A stretch of DNA of 64,000 bases, taken from Pratylenchus scribneri (taxonomy: Eukaryota > Nematoda > Chromadorea > Rhabditida > Pratylenchidae). The notes under the pieces were generated by a model that ran no database searches, was not told where the DNA came from, and saw nothing but the letters and a program-made list of their open reading frames with translations. The translations under genes were made by a program, and so were the position numbers. How positions within the stretch are numbered: position 1 is the stretch's first letter; each line of letters opens with the position of its first letter. The stretch lies in NCBI GenBank assembly GCA_030063045.1, contig JAQSEB010000047.1:1550001-1614000 (forward strand), given 5' to 3'. Shown here one piece after another: positions 43,293 to 56,100 of the stretch.

Positions 43293-46200
43293 ATGCGATT
43301 TGCCCAATGTTATTTTAATAATAAATTTACTGCCATCTTAATCATTTTAACCATACAACATTATGTGAAATTAAAAGCTGATGAAAATAACAACAATGAA
43401 AAAGAGGAGATTGGACGGATTTGGCAGAAAAGGTTTGCCGATACGAGAAAGACTGCCGACGATTTAGGTTTATTTATTAATGATCCAATTAAATAATTAT
43501 ATTTACATTTAGGTGTTCCGGAATGCAAATCAAATTTTGACTGTGTGGTCGGCGGTGTATGCATAAAGGATCACGGTGGCAAAGGTCGATGCTTTTGTTC
43601 CAGTACTTGCCCATTGAGTAAGAATATGCATCTACAATTTAAATTTATCCTCTTCAATTGTGAAGATGTTCCCGTCCAATGCATCGAAAATAATCAACAT
43701 GGCTGTGTATCAATGGGCGATTCCTATACTTCAAAATATGATATGCGAAATCCACTCTGTTATCATGTAATTATAACACCAATCAATCAATTATTGAATT
43801 TATTTTTCATTCTAGAAACGATGTATTTGTCCGCCACAATTCGATCCGAACCTTGTTTTGCCACCAGCCTCCGGTTTCAAAACACGCCTCCCGCACAAAT
43901 GTGATAAACGTAAGCGACACAATTATTAACAATTCATAAAATTTTATTATTTAAATTTGCCCATTTTTAGGCGAATTGAACGCCGTATTGGCTGCATCTC
44001 CATCGGACTCAATCTACAAAGGAATGGTGGCCTATCTTTTCTGCTGCATAAATGTGGACCCGCGTGGTTTTATTCCCGAGGATGGCGTCTTCTTCCTCCA
44101 AAATGGCACAAGACGCCGAGATGCTACCAGCACCCCATACGAGAATTTCTCCTCCGATATTGACTCACTTTTCTCGGTTTTTTTTTGTTTAAAAAATGAA
44201 TATTGAAATATCAGAAAAATGTTACAATAATCACAATTATAATTTCAATTGATGTTATTATTATTAGTTCGAATAAAAGTAAAAATGAATTTTTCAGGTC
44301 CCAACTTGCTGGATTTTGGCCATCAACAATGTTCAACCGAGTGATGCTGGCACCTACCAATGCTTGGTTCAACCGGCAAATATACGATATCGAATTGTGA
44401 ATGCCAGTCTGGAATTCGCCGTCAAAAGTTAGTTTTAATTAAATAATAAATTGAGGAATGAAAAATTGAAAAAAAAGTTGTAATGAAAAAACTGACCAAT
44501 CTAGTAAGGTCCAATCCAAATCCAAATATGAATTAAAATTCACGTAAAATGAAATATGGTTCTTCAGCAAATAACCAAAAAAGAGTTCGGCATGTGGAAT
44601 TGAATGATTGGAGAAATCAGACACAAACTTGTATGTTTTTTTGGGAATGTGTCGTATTTTTTGGTCCCCTTTTGTATTGTTGTGATTTGTGAAAATAAAA
44701 TATTTAAAAAAATATTCTAATTAAAAATAATATTTTCAATATTTTCAGCGCCTCGAATGATCCAGAACATCACAATCTTGCCGAATATGACATCGGTGGT
44801 GATCAGCTGGGACACACAGGATGGACCGGCGCTCAAAATTGACATGGAGTAAGAATTTAAAAATTTTTGATTGGGATTAATTTTTATATTTTTAGCCTTT
44901 TTAAACGTTCGGATCGGCGGATGCGTGCAGGATGGAAAATGAATGTCAAGTAAGCCATTTATCTCCCAATCTGATCATTTTCTTCTCTTCGCCCAGATCG
45001 CCAGTCTCATTCGACCAACTTTCACCGGCCACCCCGTACACATTGTTCATCAAAGTGACCGAAGGCCAGAATGAGCCATTCCTCTTCACGGAACAATTTT
45101 TCACATCCGATGGACTGCCCGAACCGCCGGTGTTGGAGGACATTCGACTGGTCAGTGCCGACAACGGAAAGGGCCAAATGTGCGAAGTGGAATGGAGGCC
45201 GCCCACAAATCCGCGCGGACTAATCACTCGATATTATGTGGGTTTGAGGAGGGGGAAATTATGAGAAAATTGGGACTGATTTTTAAGCAGGAAAAAATAG
45301 TAAAAATTTAAAATTATTTTTCGGACAAAAATGTTTATTTTAAATTAAAATTAAACCAAAAAATATAAATTAATTTATTTTAGGTCCAAATCTCTGGCCG
45401 AATGCGTTATATTTCACCGGAGAGCAAATTTGCCCCAATTGACCATTATCCGCCCGGGGTCGACGTTTGCTCCAATTATGAACAGGATCCGGACCAATTC
45501 ATCAATCCAACACATTTTCACAGCTTTTTTGCTTGCAAATATGGCCAACTCAAGGTTTGGAATTTTTTCAAATTTAATTTACCTTGGGAAAATATTAATT
45601 TGATTATTTTTTCAGCCAAATCGGAACTATCAGGCCACGGTATGGGCAGAGAATCGAGCGGGTCGAAGCAAGGCGGCCTCATTCAACGGTCAATGTGTGA
45701 TGGATTTTGCCGAACCGGAGCACATTGATCCGCCGGAAACCCTGTCTCGCACAAATATTTCCTCATTTGCACTCCGATTTGGCCAGGAACCGGACCAAGG
45801 GAATGGACCCATTGCGTTAGTTTTTTTTCTGATCTTATGTCCATCCGAATTCAAAAAAAAGATTTGATGAATGAATTTTCCTACATTAAAAATCATTTGC
45901 CTTGGAAGGGATTCGAACCCGCGACCTCAAAAAATTAGCAAAACTTATTTTTTTGAAAAATTTTTAAGTCGCGGGTTCGAATCCCTTCAGAGGCAAATAC
46001 TTTTCTAATGCTCCAAAAGTGTTGGAAATTCATTTATTACTAATATTAATTCATTTCTAAGGAAAAATTTCCACTTTACTTAAACCTAAATTTAAGTTGC
46101 TATTATTTGGCCATCATTCCATTGCCTGTGAATGTCTCCATCGAAGAACTTCCTTCACCCGAATCCATTGTGATGGACACTTTTGACAAAGCATTGCAAA

Positions 46201-49200
46201 ATAATTTACTCCAATCCGCCATCACTAACAAACGATTTTTTGCCTACATTGCCGAAAGTTACATCCAATTCCCCAAACAGGTATGTCCATTTTTCTCATT
46301 TTTTATTTAATTTTTGATCTGATAAAATAATCCAAAATAGTCTATTCTAGATTTTATCTCCGAATAAATTAATTTTATTTTTTTTCCTTAATAAAATTTA
46401 TAAATGTTTTTATTAATCAATTATTTGCATAAAACTTTAAATTTAAAGTTAAGTGCAAATAAAAATAATTAATTTCTAAAGTACCATTGAAAATAGGAAA
46501 ATCCTTTAAAAACCAATTCCAAGCCTAAACTATTATTTTTCAGACTGTTATCGGCGATGGAAACCCATCAGGCGGTGTTGATCCATGCAATGTACTCTAT
46601 TTGATCCGATACAAGGCAAACGATCCAGCATTAACACCGGAGCTGAAATATACTGGCTTTTTGATTGCTCGAGTCGATCGAGACAAAACACTTCAGCAGA
46701 GCGGGGACAGTCCAACGCCACCTACATCCTCCTCATCCGCCCAATCACCATTGAAATCGAATCGAAGGCTGGCCCGAAGGCAGCTGACCAATTTGGATCC
46801 GGCCTATGGATATTCAGGTGGGACAAGCGAAAATATATAAATTTTCGGCAAAAGATTTCTAAAATATGCAAAATCTGAAAAAAAAGTTTCTCTTTAAACT
46901 CTACTCTGAATATCATAGAAACATAATTTATGTGCCCAGAAACTCCTTTTGAGTGCAGACTAAAAACATAAGTTTTCCATATAAATTTCCCCGAAATGAA
47001 AAAAATTATTTACGTAATAATAAGTTTCAAATTAATGTAAAATTAGTTTTAAAGAATTTCCCGTTTCCATGGATTCAAGCTGATATTTTTAGACTGAACA
47101 CAAAATACAATTTATTTCTCACATGTTTTTAGACCTAAAAAAGAAAATATTCCTGCACATAGGAGAATTACTTAATTGTCATTTATTCGATAATAGAAAA
47201 TAGATAGGAATAGGGAGATAATAAATAGTTTAAATTTAGAAGGGAAAGTAGTGATGGTGATGGAAGAAGTCCTTGAAATTTAATTGATTTTCTCCATTTT
47301 TCATTTTGTGCCTTTTATTGCAGATTACTTCAAACCAGTTATATTGCAATTGAACGATGGTATGAGCGCGGTGGAATTGTTTTTCATCTGCCTCTTCCTT
47401 TTGCTTTTTTTGGTGCTCAGCGTCAGCACAGTTGCCTATTTCCTACATAAGTAAGTGAAGTCATTTCCTCCTCATTCCCTAAAATATCGAACACCGTTAA
47501 ATTTCAGGCGTGGAATGATCAAACAATTTTGTCCGGTCAAAAAGCGTTCGCATGATTTGCTTCGGGGAACTGTGCCACCTGCTCCATTGCCAGCCGCCGA
47601 ATTGCCGGCGGAATATGTGCTAAAACACCGTGATTCGGACTATCAATTCACACAGGAATTTGAGGTGAATTTAACTTATATTAGAATATTTCTTAAATTT
47701 GTTAAGGAAAAATATTAAGAAAAATATAATTTAATTAAATTTAAACCCATAAAAAATTTTTGTAAAATTTCCAATTTTTTAGATGTTGCCACGCGGCAAA
47801 AATTTGGACCATACAATCAGTGAGAGGAAGGAGAATGGACGGAAAAATCGATACAATGACATCAAGGCGTGCGATGCGACCCGAGTTCGGCTGAAGCGAA
47901 TTCCGGGCGATCCAACCTCTTCGGACTACATAAATGCCAATTTCATAAAGGGCTACAAGGGCAAGAAGATGTTCATTGCCACACAAGGACCGGTAAAAAC
48001 TATATATTAGTATAATTTAAATAATTTTTAATAAGACCGATATTAAAATTGATGATTTTTATGGAAAAAAAATCTATTGAATTTTCTACTATTAAAATTT
48101 TAAATCGAAGCCTGAATAAATTAATTCTTTCAGTTGGAATGCACGACTTCCGATTTTTGGAGGATGGTGTGGGAGCAGGGCTCTCGACTAGTCATAATGG
48201 TACTTGAAAATATTAATATACCATTTTTTAATTTATATAAATTATTTAGGTGACCAATCTGCGAGAGAGGGGCCGAGAACAATGTGCAAAATATTGGCCC
48301 GACGAGGATGAGAGCCCACTCAATTTTCGTACGCTCGAAATTGCACCACTAGATTCTGCCTATTATGCCGATTATACGGTTTATTTAAATTTAATAAATA
48401 AAAAATAATTTTTTCTTTGAGGTTCGACAATTTGAACTCAGCGATTTGGAACAGCAATTACCGCCGATTACGGCCAAAAGTGACCCGGGTGGACGTGCCA
48501 GTTTAGGCGGGGCCAGCAGCAGCAATGGCCATAATTCACCGCCGCCCGCATTGGATGGAAGGGGGGCGGCCAATGCCAATGGGCCATCGCCCACACCGCC
48601 CAATGCTGCCATTTCCCCGTTGATGCGAACCAACCATCATCAAAAGGCAAATTCAATGAATTGTTCCGCCTATTCAATCCATTCGCAGACATCAAACCAT
48701 GATTAGTAAGCAATCTTTAAATTTTATAATTTTAATTTTTAAATTAATTTTCCTTGCTATTTAATTATCAATAAGACAGAAAATTTAAAATAAATTTAAA
48801 AAATATCTTTAATTTATTTATTATTTTTTCGCAGTGATCGCCACTCCTCAATGAGTCCATCTGCCGGCGGAATGCATTCGACGAATAATAATAGGCCAAG
48901 GCCCGATTCCGAATATGCCAACATTTCCAGCATAATTCGGCCCCAATCCAAGTGCAGTGAACGCGCATCAGTGGCCGAGGCAAACAAAGGTTTTACAGGA
49001 TAAAAACTTTTTATAAAAATATATAAATATTAGAAAAACGCCGCATTGTGCAATTCCATTTCACCAGTTGGAATGACTATAAGGCACCGGAATGCACAAT
49101 TTCACTGCTTCGATTGCTCTGCAAGCTGCGCAAAATGGATGAATACAATCGATGGCCGGTGGTTGTGCATTGCAGGTTAACAATAGCAATTCATTTTTCT

Positions 49201-51338
49201 ATTTAATTTACAACTAAATTTATAAATATTCCTCGATATTTTCCAATTTAAATGAATAAATTTTAAATTATAAATAATTATTTGTTTATTCAGCGCCGGT
49301 GTTGGACGAACCGGCACTTTGGTGGCCATTGACTATGTTCTGGATCAGATGATCGACACTGGGATGGCGGATGTGTTCGGCTGTGTGACTGAAATGCGCC
49401 AACAAAGAAATTTGATGGTCCAATCTGTGGTATATTTTCGTATTTTATATTTAATTTAAAAAGCCTTATTAAAAAATTTCAAAAATTAATTAGCCCGTTT
49501 ATTTCTATGTTTCTAAATAAATTTCCTCTCATTCAGGAGCAATATGTGTTCATCTACAAGGCACTGGCCGAATACCAATTGTTTGGCGAAACCGACTTAA
49601 CCGTTCCCGAATTCCGGAAACATTTTCAACGACTGAGCCAACCATTACAAACAAACCAACAGGAACGGCATTTTTCCATTGGATCGACCAGGTCCAGTTC
49701 AACGGTTCATCATTTTGGCAGTAACAATGTTGGCACCGATGAGCAAAACCAAAGGCAGAGGACCGCCAGCAATGCCACCAAAGGAGGCGATTCAATTGGG
49801 GCCGTTTTACGTGCAAAATTACGGCATATTCGTGAGGGAAGTGATGTGTCATCATCCACAACCACCGGCGGTCCACATTCCATATCCAATGGCATTGGCC
49901 ATAATCAACAACAACTGCAAAGGGCACGGACCCAATTGGAGTTGGAATTTCAGGTTCGCCAAATTATGCAAATTAATCAATAAAAATGGAAAATTATATT
50001 TTAAAAATTGATGACAAAATTATGAATAAATAAATGCAAATTTTAGGATCTTTCCATTACGCTGGAGAAGCCGAAACCAACGGACTGGGCCCACAAGGAA
50101 GAGAATGTACCCAAAAATCGATTCGCCGACGCAGTTCCTTGCAATTTCAATCGAGTCATTCTGCAACCGATGATTGGCTATGACAACACTTATTACAATG
50201 CCAGCCTAATTAAAGTGAGAATCGACATTATTCGAATATTAATTATTTTTAATTCATTTGTGCAGGGCTATTTCTACCCATACATTTTGGCACAAGACCC
50301 ATTGGGCCCGGAGACGGCGTTCGAATTTTGGCGAATGGTCAACGACCAGCAAACATACACCATCGTGATGCTTTCCACCGAGCAAGACTTTTTACCACAT
50401 GAAATGGTTTGTTTCTTTGTTTTTCATTCATTTATTTTATTTTTATTACAGTATTGGCCAAGAGAAGTCAGCAAACGGCTGGTCCTTGGAAAGTGAGTTC
50501 ACCATAAAATAAAATTTTAATTCTTTATTCAAATTTTAGGAACAATGAGCTGACAATCACCCTTGCCGAAGAGCTTGTCCAGAGTGGATTTGTTCAGCGA
50601 AAATTGCATTATCGATTCAAGGTTTTAAATTCTCGAAATTTATATGCAATTTTATTTCTAAAAAATCATTTTTTTGTTATTAATGAATTTTTCTTCATTC
50701 AGCAATCAGAGAAAGGCTCCTCTACCTCTTCTGGTCGGGATGTGCTTCAATATGCATTTCGGCAATGGAAAAGTGGAACACCGGTGCCAAATTCCGCAAG
50801 CGCACTGCTGGATTTGATTGGTCGAGTGCTGGAAAGGCAATCGAATATTCCGGACGCTGGGCCCATCATTTTGTAAGTAAAACATAATAAAAAAAAATAA
50901 AATTTGATAATAATCAATTTTTTGGAAAGCAAATAAATTTGGAAAAATATAATAAATTTATTTTGTACAGGCATTGCCGAGATGGATCGGCCGAGAATGG
51001 AATCTTTTGTTGTCTATCCTTGCTGCTTGAAAGGCTCCGATCCGAACAAATGATTGATGTGAGATTTTAATTATTAAAAAAATTAATAAAAATTAATTCA
51101 AAATTTTTCTATTTCAAATATATAAAATTAAATAATATGGCACATAAAAAATTGACAACATTTTAATTTCCTGCAGGTGTTCCGAACCGTGAAAGCCCTT
51201 CAATTGCAGAGGCCATTGCTGTTTACAAAAATAGTTGGTTTTTCGATTAATTATTGAATCAATAATCCTTCAATTTAGGAACAATATGCCTTTTGTTATG
51301 AATGTGTGACTGAATACCTCAATTCCACTTGCCGATGA
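43293..51338 (+). CDS. Receptor-type tyrosine phosphatase (Ig/FN3, TM, tandem PTP; CLR-1/LAR-like)
   Basis: I trace 31 exons from 43293-43467 to 51279-51338, giving 1554 residues; the summed exon length is a multiple of three. A signal-anchor-like N-terminus precedes a Cys-rich segment ([16 protein letters not shown]...CFCSSTC), an Ig-like domain (DAGTYQCLV), FN3-like repeats ([30 protein letters not shown]) and a TM helix near residue 700 ([20 protein letters not shown]). Inside the cell are two PTP domains. D1 has [18 protein letters not shown] and the catalytic [11 protein letters not shown] split by an intron (Cys about 1101). Two oddities: the WPD loop reads WND, and ~140 Ser/Pro/Asn-rich residues (about 915-1054) interrupt D1 before [12 protein letters not shown]2 has [10 protein letters not shown], lacking the catalytic Arg, so it is a pseudophosphatase. 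The layout resembles C. elegans CLR-1, an antagonist of FGF receptor signalling; orthology is not proven. Confidence 0.93.
45896..46003. repeat. Fold-back pair of tRNA-derived SINE fragments
   Basis: TGCCTTGGAAGGGATTCGAA plus CCCGCGACCT on the left is mirrored on the right by AAGTCGCGGGTTCGAATCCC plus TTCAGAGGCA. The arms are ~35 bp and separated by about 35 bp, in an intron of the receptor phosphatase. The transcript could form a long hairpin. Confidence 0.85.
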
Positions 51339-52062
51339 CAAAACACGGGTACACCTTTTCCAACTCCAACTTCAATCAAAATAGGCCCTCCTTTCCTTCC
51401 ATCCATCCGTCCTCGCAAACCATTTCGACATTTGCCCAATTAATTTAATATTAATATATTATATTTTGTTCAATTAATATTTGCTCCAATTTGCCATTTT
51501 TTTACCCAATATAAACACATTAAATTCGCCAAATAATTGCATAAAATAATTGAAAATTCCTGTGTCCAACAACCCCAAAAATGTCCAAAAACTTCTCAAT
51601 TTGCCATTTTAAGTATTTAATATTTAATAAGTTTGTTTGTTGCCCAGTACCACTAGTCCTCCCCGTATCCCTTTCATTTCCTTACATTCACTTGTAAATA
51701 TAATTTGTGAATATTTTCCATTTTTTTCTCTACATTTATTTCAATCCCAACACAATTTTGATATCAAATTCATTTTTTTTCACATTTCTTTTAATATTTG
51801 ACTTAATAAAATATTATTAATATAATTCATATAAATTTTCATTCCGCATTTGAAAATGGATAAAATTGGGTAAATATATGTTTTTATTTGCTCTTCTCAT
51901 CTCGAGATTGGATGCTGGAATATATTTATTAGTATTTACCACATTGAAAAGAAAAAGGACAAAATGGTCATTTCAAGGAAATCCGGTGTTTATGAGGTGA
52001 AAAACATCATCCCATTTTGTCCACTTTCCTCACAAATCCATTCGGTTGGTCATTCCCGAAAA
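51339..52062. other. 3' UTR and spacer between phosphatase and Gly-rich gene
   Basis: AT-rich, with AATAAA near 51804-51809. No gene recognised. Confidence 0.5.
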
Positions 52063-52554
52063 ATGTTGACCATTCCCCGTTTTCCTCCTCTACTTTTGCT
52101 AATTTTCTTTGTTTACTTGCCAAAATTAGAGGCATGTTTTGGCGGTGGCCTAGGCCTACTCGGATGTGGCGGAATGCCGTGGGGCGGTGGGCTTGGATGT
52201 GGAGGACTTGGATGGGGTGGTGGTGGTCTTGGATGCGGTGGAGGACTAGGCCTTGGGGCTGATTGGGCCTACGGTGCATATGGGGCCGCACCGTTGTTGG
52301 GCGCCTATGCAGCTGCACCTTATGCCGGTAAAAACATTCACTATTTATGATGTTGATTTGCCCCGGTAGGCTATGCGGCCGGAATTTATGCACCAGCGGC
52401 GGCAATCATCAGTCCTTGCTGTTCATTCGGAGGAATGATTGGATTCAGAAGGCGCAGAAAAAGAAGTCTGGTGATGAAAATAAAAGCAACAAGAATTCCT
52501 GAGATTTTTACATCCAAAAACACCACAGCTTCTCCGATAATCCATGAAAAATGA
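52063..52554 (+). CDS. Small secreted Gly-rich protein
   Basis: Two exons (52063-52327, 52370-52554) separated by a 42-nt intron give 149 residues. The start was chosen at MLTIPRF because a hydrophobic signal peptide (PPLLLLIFFVYLPKLEAC) follows at once; an in-frame upstream ATG exists at 51964. The mature part has Gly-rich repeats with evenly placed Cys and Trp (GCGGLGWGGGGLGCGGGLGL), then an Ala/Tyr-rich part, then CCSFGGMIGFRRRRKR, a possible furin-type site, and a short basic tail. I do not recognise the family. Nematodes have many Gly-rich secreted proteins, some cuticular and some antimicrobial; neither can be claimed. The stop codon overlaps an AATAAA signal (TGAATAAA). Confidence 0.75.
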
Positions 52555-52559
52555 ATAAA
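52554..52559 (+). terminator. Poly(A) signal AATAAA overlapping the stop codon
   Basis: The last A of the TGA stop of the Gly-rich gene is the first A of AATAAA, implying a very short 3' UTR. Confidence 0.5.
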
Positions 52560-53155
52560 AGTTTAATAATGATTTTTTCTTTCATTCATTGTATACGGTA
52601 TTTGAAAGAGACATTCGATTTATTTTTGAATTATTTTTAAAAAATATATAATTGTTTGGCACTTCGTATTATTTATTTTTTTCTCTAATTTCTCAGAAAT
52701 TTAATTGTCTCTCTTTGTTATCTTATCGGACATCGGAGTGAAGTGATCGATCGATAATAATCGAATCGAATCTGCTTCGAGTACCGAATATTCGGAATTC
52801 GGATTTACTAAATTCTTTAATCCTTATTGCGATTCCATTCCATCACTATTCCTGCTGCATTTACCTTTTATTTATCTACATTCCGAAATTTTAGGCAAAA
52901 ATTAGTTCGCCAACCCAATATTCCATTTCCATCAAATACTTAAAAATGTTGCCCATCCAATATTTTTTATCCATTCATCAATGGGATGGGAATAAGTAAT
53001 AAATAAAATTGCCGACAAGCAATAATAGCGCAGTTGGTTATTTGACAAGTTTATCAAAAATATATTTGATTGGGATTATGTCTCTAGGCAATAATCGATT
53101 CGTAATTTTCAACTCTAATAAAAATGCATTCATTCACTCATTCTTTTTCAGATTT
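52555..53155. promoter_or_regulatory. Upstream region of the unknown 653-aa gene, with ATCG cluster
   Basis: Holds an ATCG-rich cluster at about 52725-52800 (CATCGGAGTGAAGTGATCGA, GATAATAATCGAATCGAATC, GAATATTCGGAATTCGG) and an A-box-like word TAGCGCAGTTGG near 53027 without a matching B box. The likely trans-splice acceptor of the downstream gene ends the region. Confidence 0.4.
53141..53151 (+). promoter_or_regulatory. Candidate spliced-leader acceptor site
   Basis: TTCTTTTTCAG is followed by ATTT and then the ATG chosen for the 53156-57522 gene. No upstream coding exon was found, so the acceptor is most simply used in trans-splicing. Confidence 0.5.
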
Positions 53156-56100
53156 ATGCGTACTTTTTTCAATAAATTCAGGAATAGTAAAAATACTGCT
53201 GCTGCACCTTCATCTTCGTCCAATTCAGCAAGGCAGCAACCGAAAAATTCTCGAGAATCCTCAATTGATTCTTGCTCTGAAGCGACACCCGAAGTCACGC
53301 CAATGGAAAATATGGATCCGACCTTGAAGCTTGAGGTTTTTCTCTTAAAAGTTTTTACATATATCCAACCTCTTAAAGGAAATTATTGGAGAAGTTATTG
53401 ACATCAATGATCGCTTCGTAACATTGGAAACCAATCAAACGTGTGATGAATACAAAATTGCAAAGGAAAAGTATGCATTTTATTTTATTAAAATAAACCA
53501 GTGGGGCAGAGCCCCACTGGTTTAAGGCATGCTTCCGTATCGGAAAAAGCGCGGGGCGCTTTAAGGTACCCCAGTAGGTTTTTTTATTTAAGTTTTGGAC
53601 GGCTCGCTACGCTCGCTTTGTATTTTTCAATTTTTTAAAACGGTTTAAGCTTATATCTCGAAACCGGTTTGGTTGGGCAACTCGCGCAAAACACCATTCG
53701 ATCCGGCTCGTCGAGCTCTACAACTTTGCGTTTTATTGCGCACTTCTATCACAACACACAAAAAAGTTATTAAGGAATTTCTGACTCGCGCAGCTAAAAT
53801 AGGAAATTTCCCGTATTTGTTTAGGCTTCCCTGGCCACCGTAGAACCCCCAACCTATATATCATTTTGTAGCTAACATTCTAACTTAGGAGCGGTTTTTA
53901 GTTTCAAATCGATTGAGGTCCATAGAAAAAAGTTTTACCTGGACAAACCGGTTTTTAAACCGGTTTCTGCGCGACCCTGAACCCAAAATCAAAAACGCGT
54001 ATTTTTTTCGGATGCGCATCAAAAAGTTACCCCTAGGATGTGCAAATTCCAAATCGAAAAAATCCCTAGAAAAAGAGCCTTAATTTTTTTTGTGAAAAAT
54101 GTAAAACGGATTATATATTATATAATTAGAAAATAAATTCGGATAAGTTATTTGAACAAAATTAAAAGATCTCTTCCATTTTTGATCAAATCTTACTGAA
54201 AATATAATTTCAGCTTACGATTTGACTTAATGATGGGTGGTTTCTACAAATGTTTGGGCCAATGTGAGGATGACGGCTTTTTTCTGCCCAAACAAATCAA
54301 AAAATTGGAGCGCCCAGAAGTGGAAGAACGGCTTTTGGCGAATTCCGCGCCGATTGCAGCTAATTTGAATATGGCTTCACTTTCATTTCCAGCAGCAAAG
54401 TTTGTTCTTTTTATTATTCAAATTGATTAAAAATTAAAATTTTTCTAGTATTTTCAATCCATTTGGAGAAAATGGATCCATGGAGACGGAGGAGGATGAG
54501 CAAGATTGGGCCACTGCTCTCGACACCACACTTGGTTTATTTTTTAAAATATTTTCCACTTTAAAATGGGCCAATTTTTCCTTTTGAAAACTTAATTTTG
54601 GAACATCCATTTTATAGCAAAAATATCGAAAATCTCGAATTAGGGGAAAGGCTCTAATGAGTTGGGATAATATAAAAAGAACCAATCAATGTACTCTTGT
54701 GGCGCAATGGTTAGAGCGTTTGGTTTTAAGCGATTGGCTACCTTGGTTCGAGTCCAACCAGGAGCTGATATTTTTTCTCCCTTTTAATCAATTTTTTGTG
54801 CATTTAAAATATATCAAAAAGAAAGACTAATCATTTTTAAATGTTCCAAACCTAATTCACGATCCAATTACTTATCAATTAATTTAATAAAAATTTTTTA
54901 GTTGGTAGCTGTCCATCCGGATCAATTGAGGAGGAAGTGAGCACACCAAAAGCCGCAACAACCGATGCTGCCACCCATTTTCGGCCAATATCCCCACCCA
55001 CACCGACAACGACGACAGCAACGAATCAACATCTCCGGGGCACAGTGCCAGCCATTGTCCTTTCACTCGGCCATTCCACCATTCTTTCTTCAAATGGCAA
55101 TCCTCGTCCAGTTTTGATGTTCTCGCCGGATTGTCCGCATCTTTCCGCCTTCCAATTCCCTCGGCAAAGGTTTGCTTTGAAATAAATAATAAATTGAAAT
55201 TACTTAGTATTCATCGAATAAGAGGCTTAAGTAAATAAACTAAATTTAAAATTGATTTACAGGATTAAAAAGAATTATTTAATTTTTCCTTTTAATAGAA
55301 TATAAAAGATGAATACTAATAAAAAAAAAGCTTATTTAAATTAAAAAATTAGAACATTAAACACAAATTAATTTTTTACTTAATTGAAAAAATGAACAAA
55401 ATATTTCAATTTCAGCCTCGAAGAACCAGTCAAAATTGGCCAATGGTACAATGTCCAACCGCCGGGAATTGAAGGAGGAGGAGCAAAGAAGGAATCGACA
55501 ATGACTCTTTTCAAACAAATTGACAATGCCGGATGGTCGCCTCCATTGAACAGTCGAATTCGGGATGGCATTGTTCAGGTAAATTCGTTCAAAATTTAAT
55601 ATTAAAAAGTTAAAATAAATGGAATATGAAAATGAATTTGAATTTTTTCAGCTGTACACCGAGGCCACTCTGAGCCAATTGAAGCAAGATGAGGGCGTTG
55701 TTTCGGGATATGTGCGCTGCTTCTCCTCAAAAATGCCGCCAATAATCGATTCCGATTGCCTTCTCAGCCATTTGGATGAGACAATGATGGAATGCCAACC
55801 TCCAATTAGGAATGCACCTCCACCCAAGCAAATTGGAATTTGGTGTGCACTCCGGCGGTATCCATTTGGCGGATTTACCTGGAAAGTTGTGGACATTGAG
55901 GTCAAACATCGGAAGAGGATGAAATTGGCGGCCACCGAAGGAGGAGGAATGCGCGGACATAATGCGGACAAAGGTTTGACTTTTTTAATGTTTTTAAAAT
56001 TATTATTTTTCTTTCTAATAAATAAAATCAGTCTTATTTTCCACTTGGAGTTTGTTGGATTTAATTAATTCAATAGGTAATGAACCTAAATATATTTTTT

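Noticed and set aside
53009..53155. Extending the unknown gene to an upstream in-frame ATG
   Set aside because: The extra residues look random and a strong TTTTTCAG acceptor sits just before the ATG at 53156, so the shorter start is preferred.
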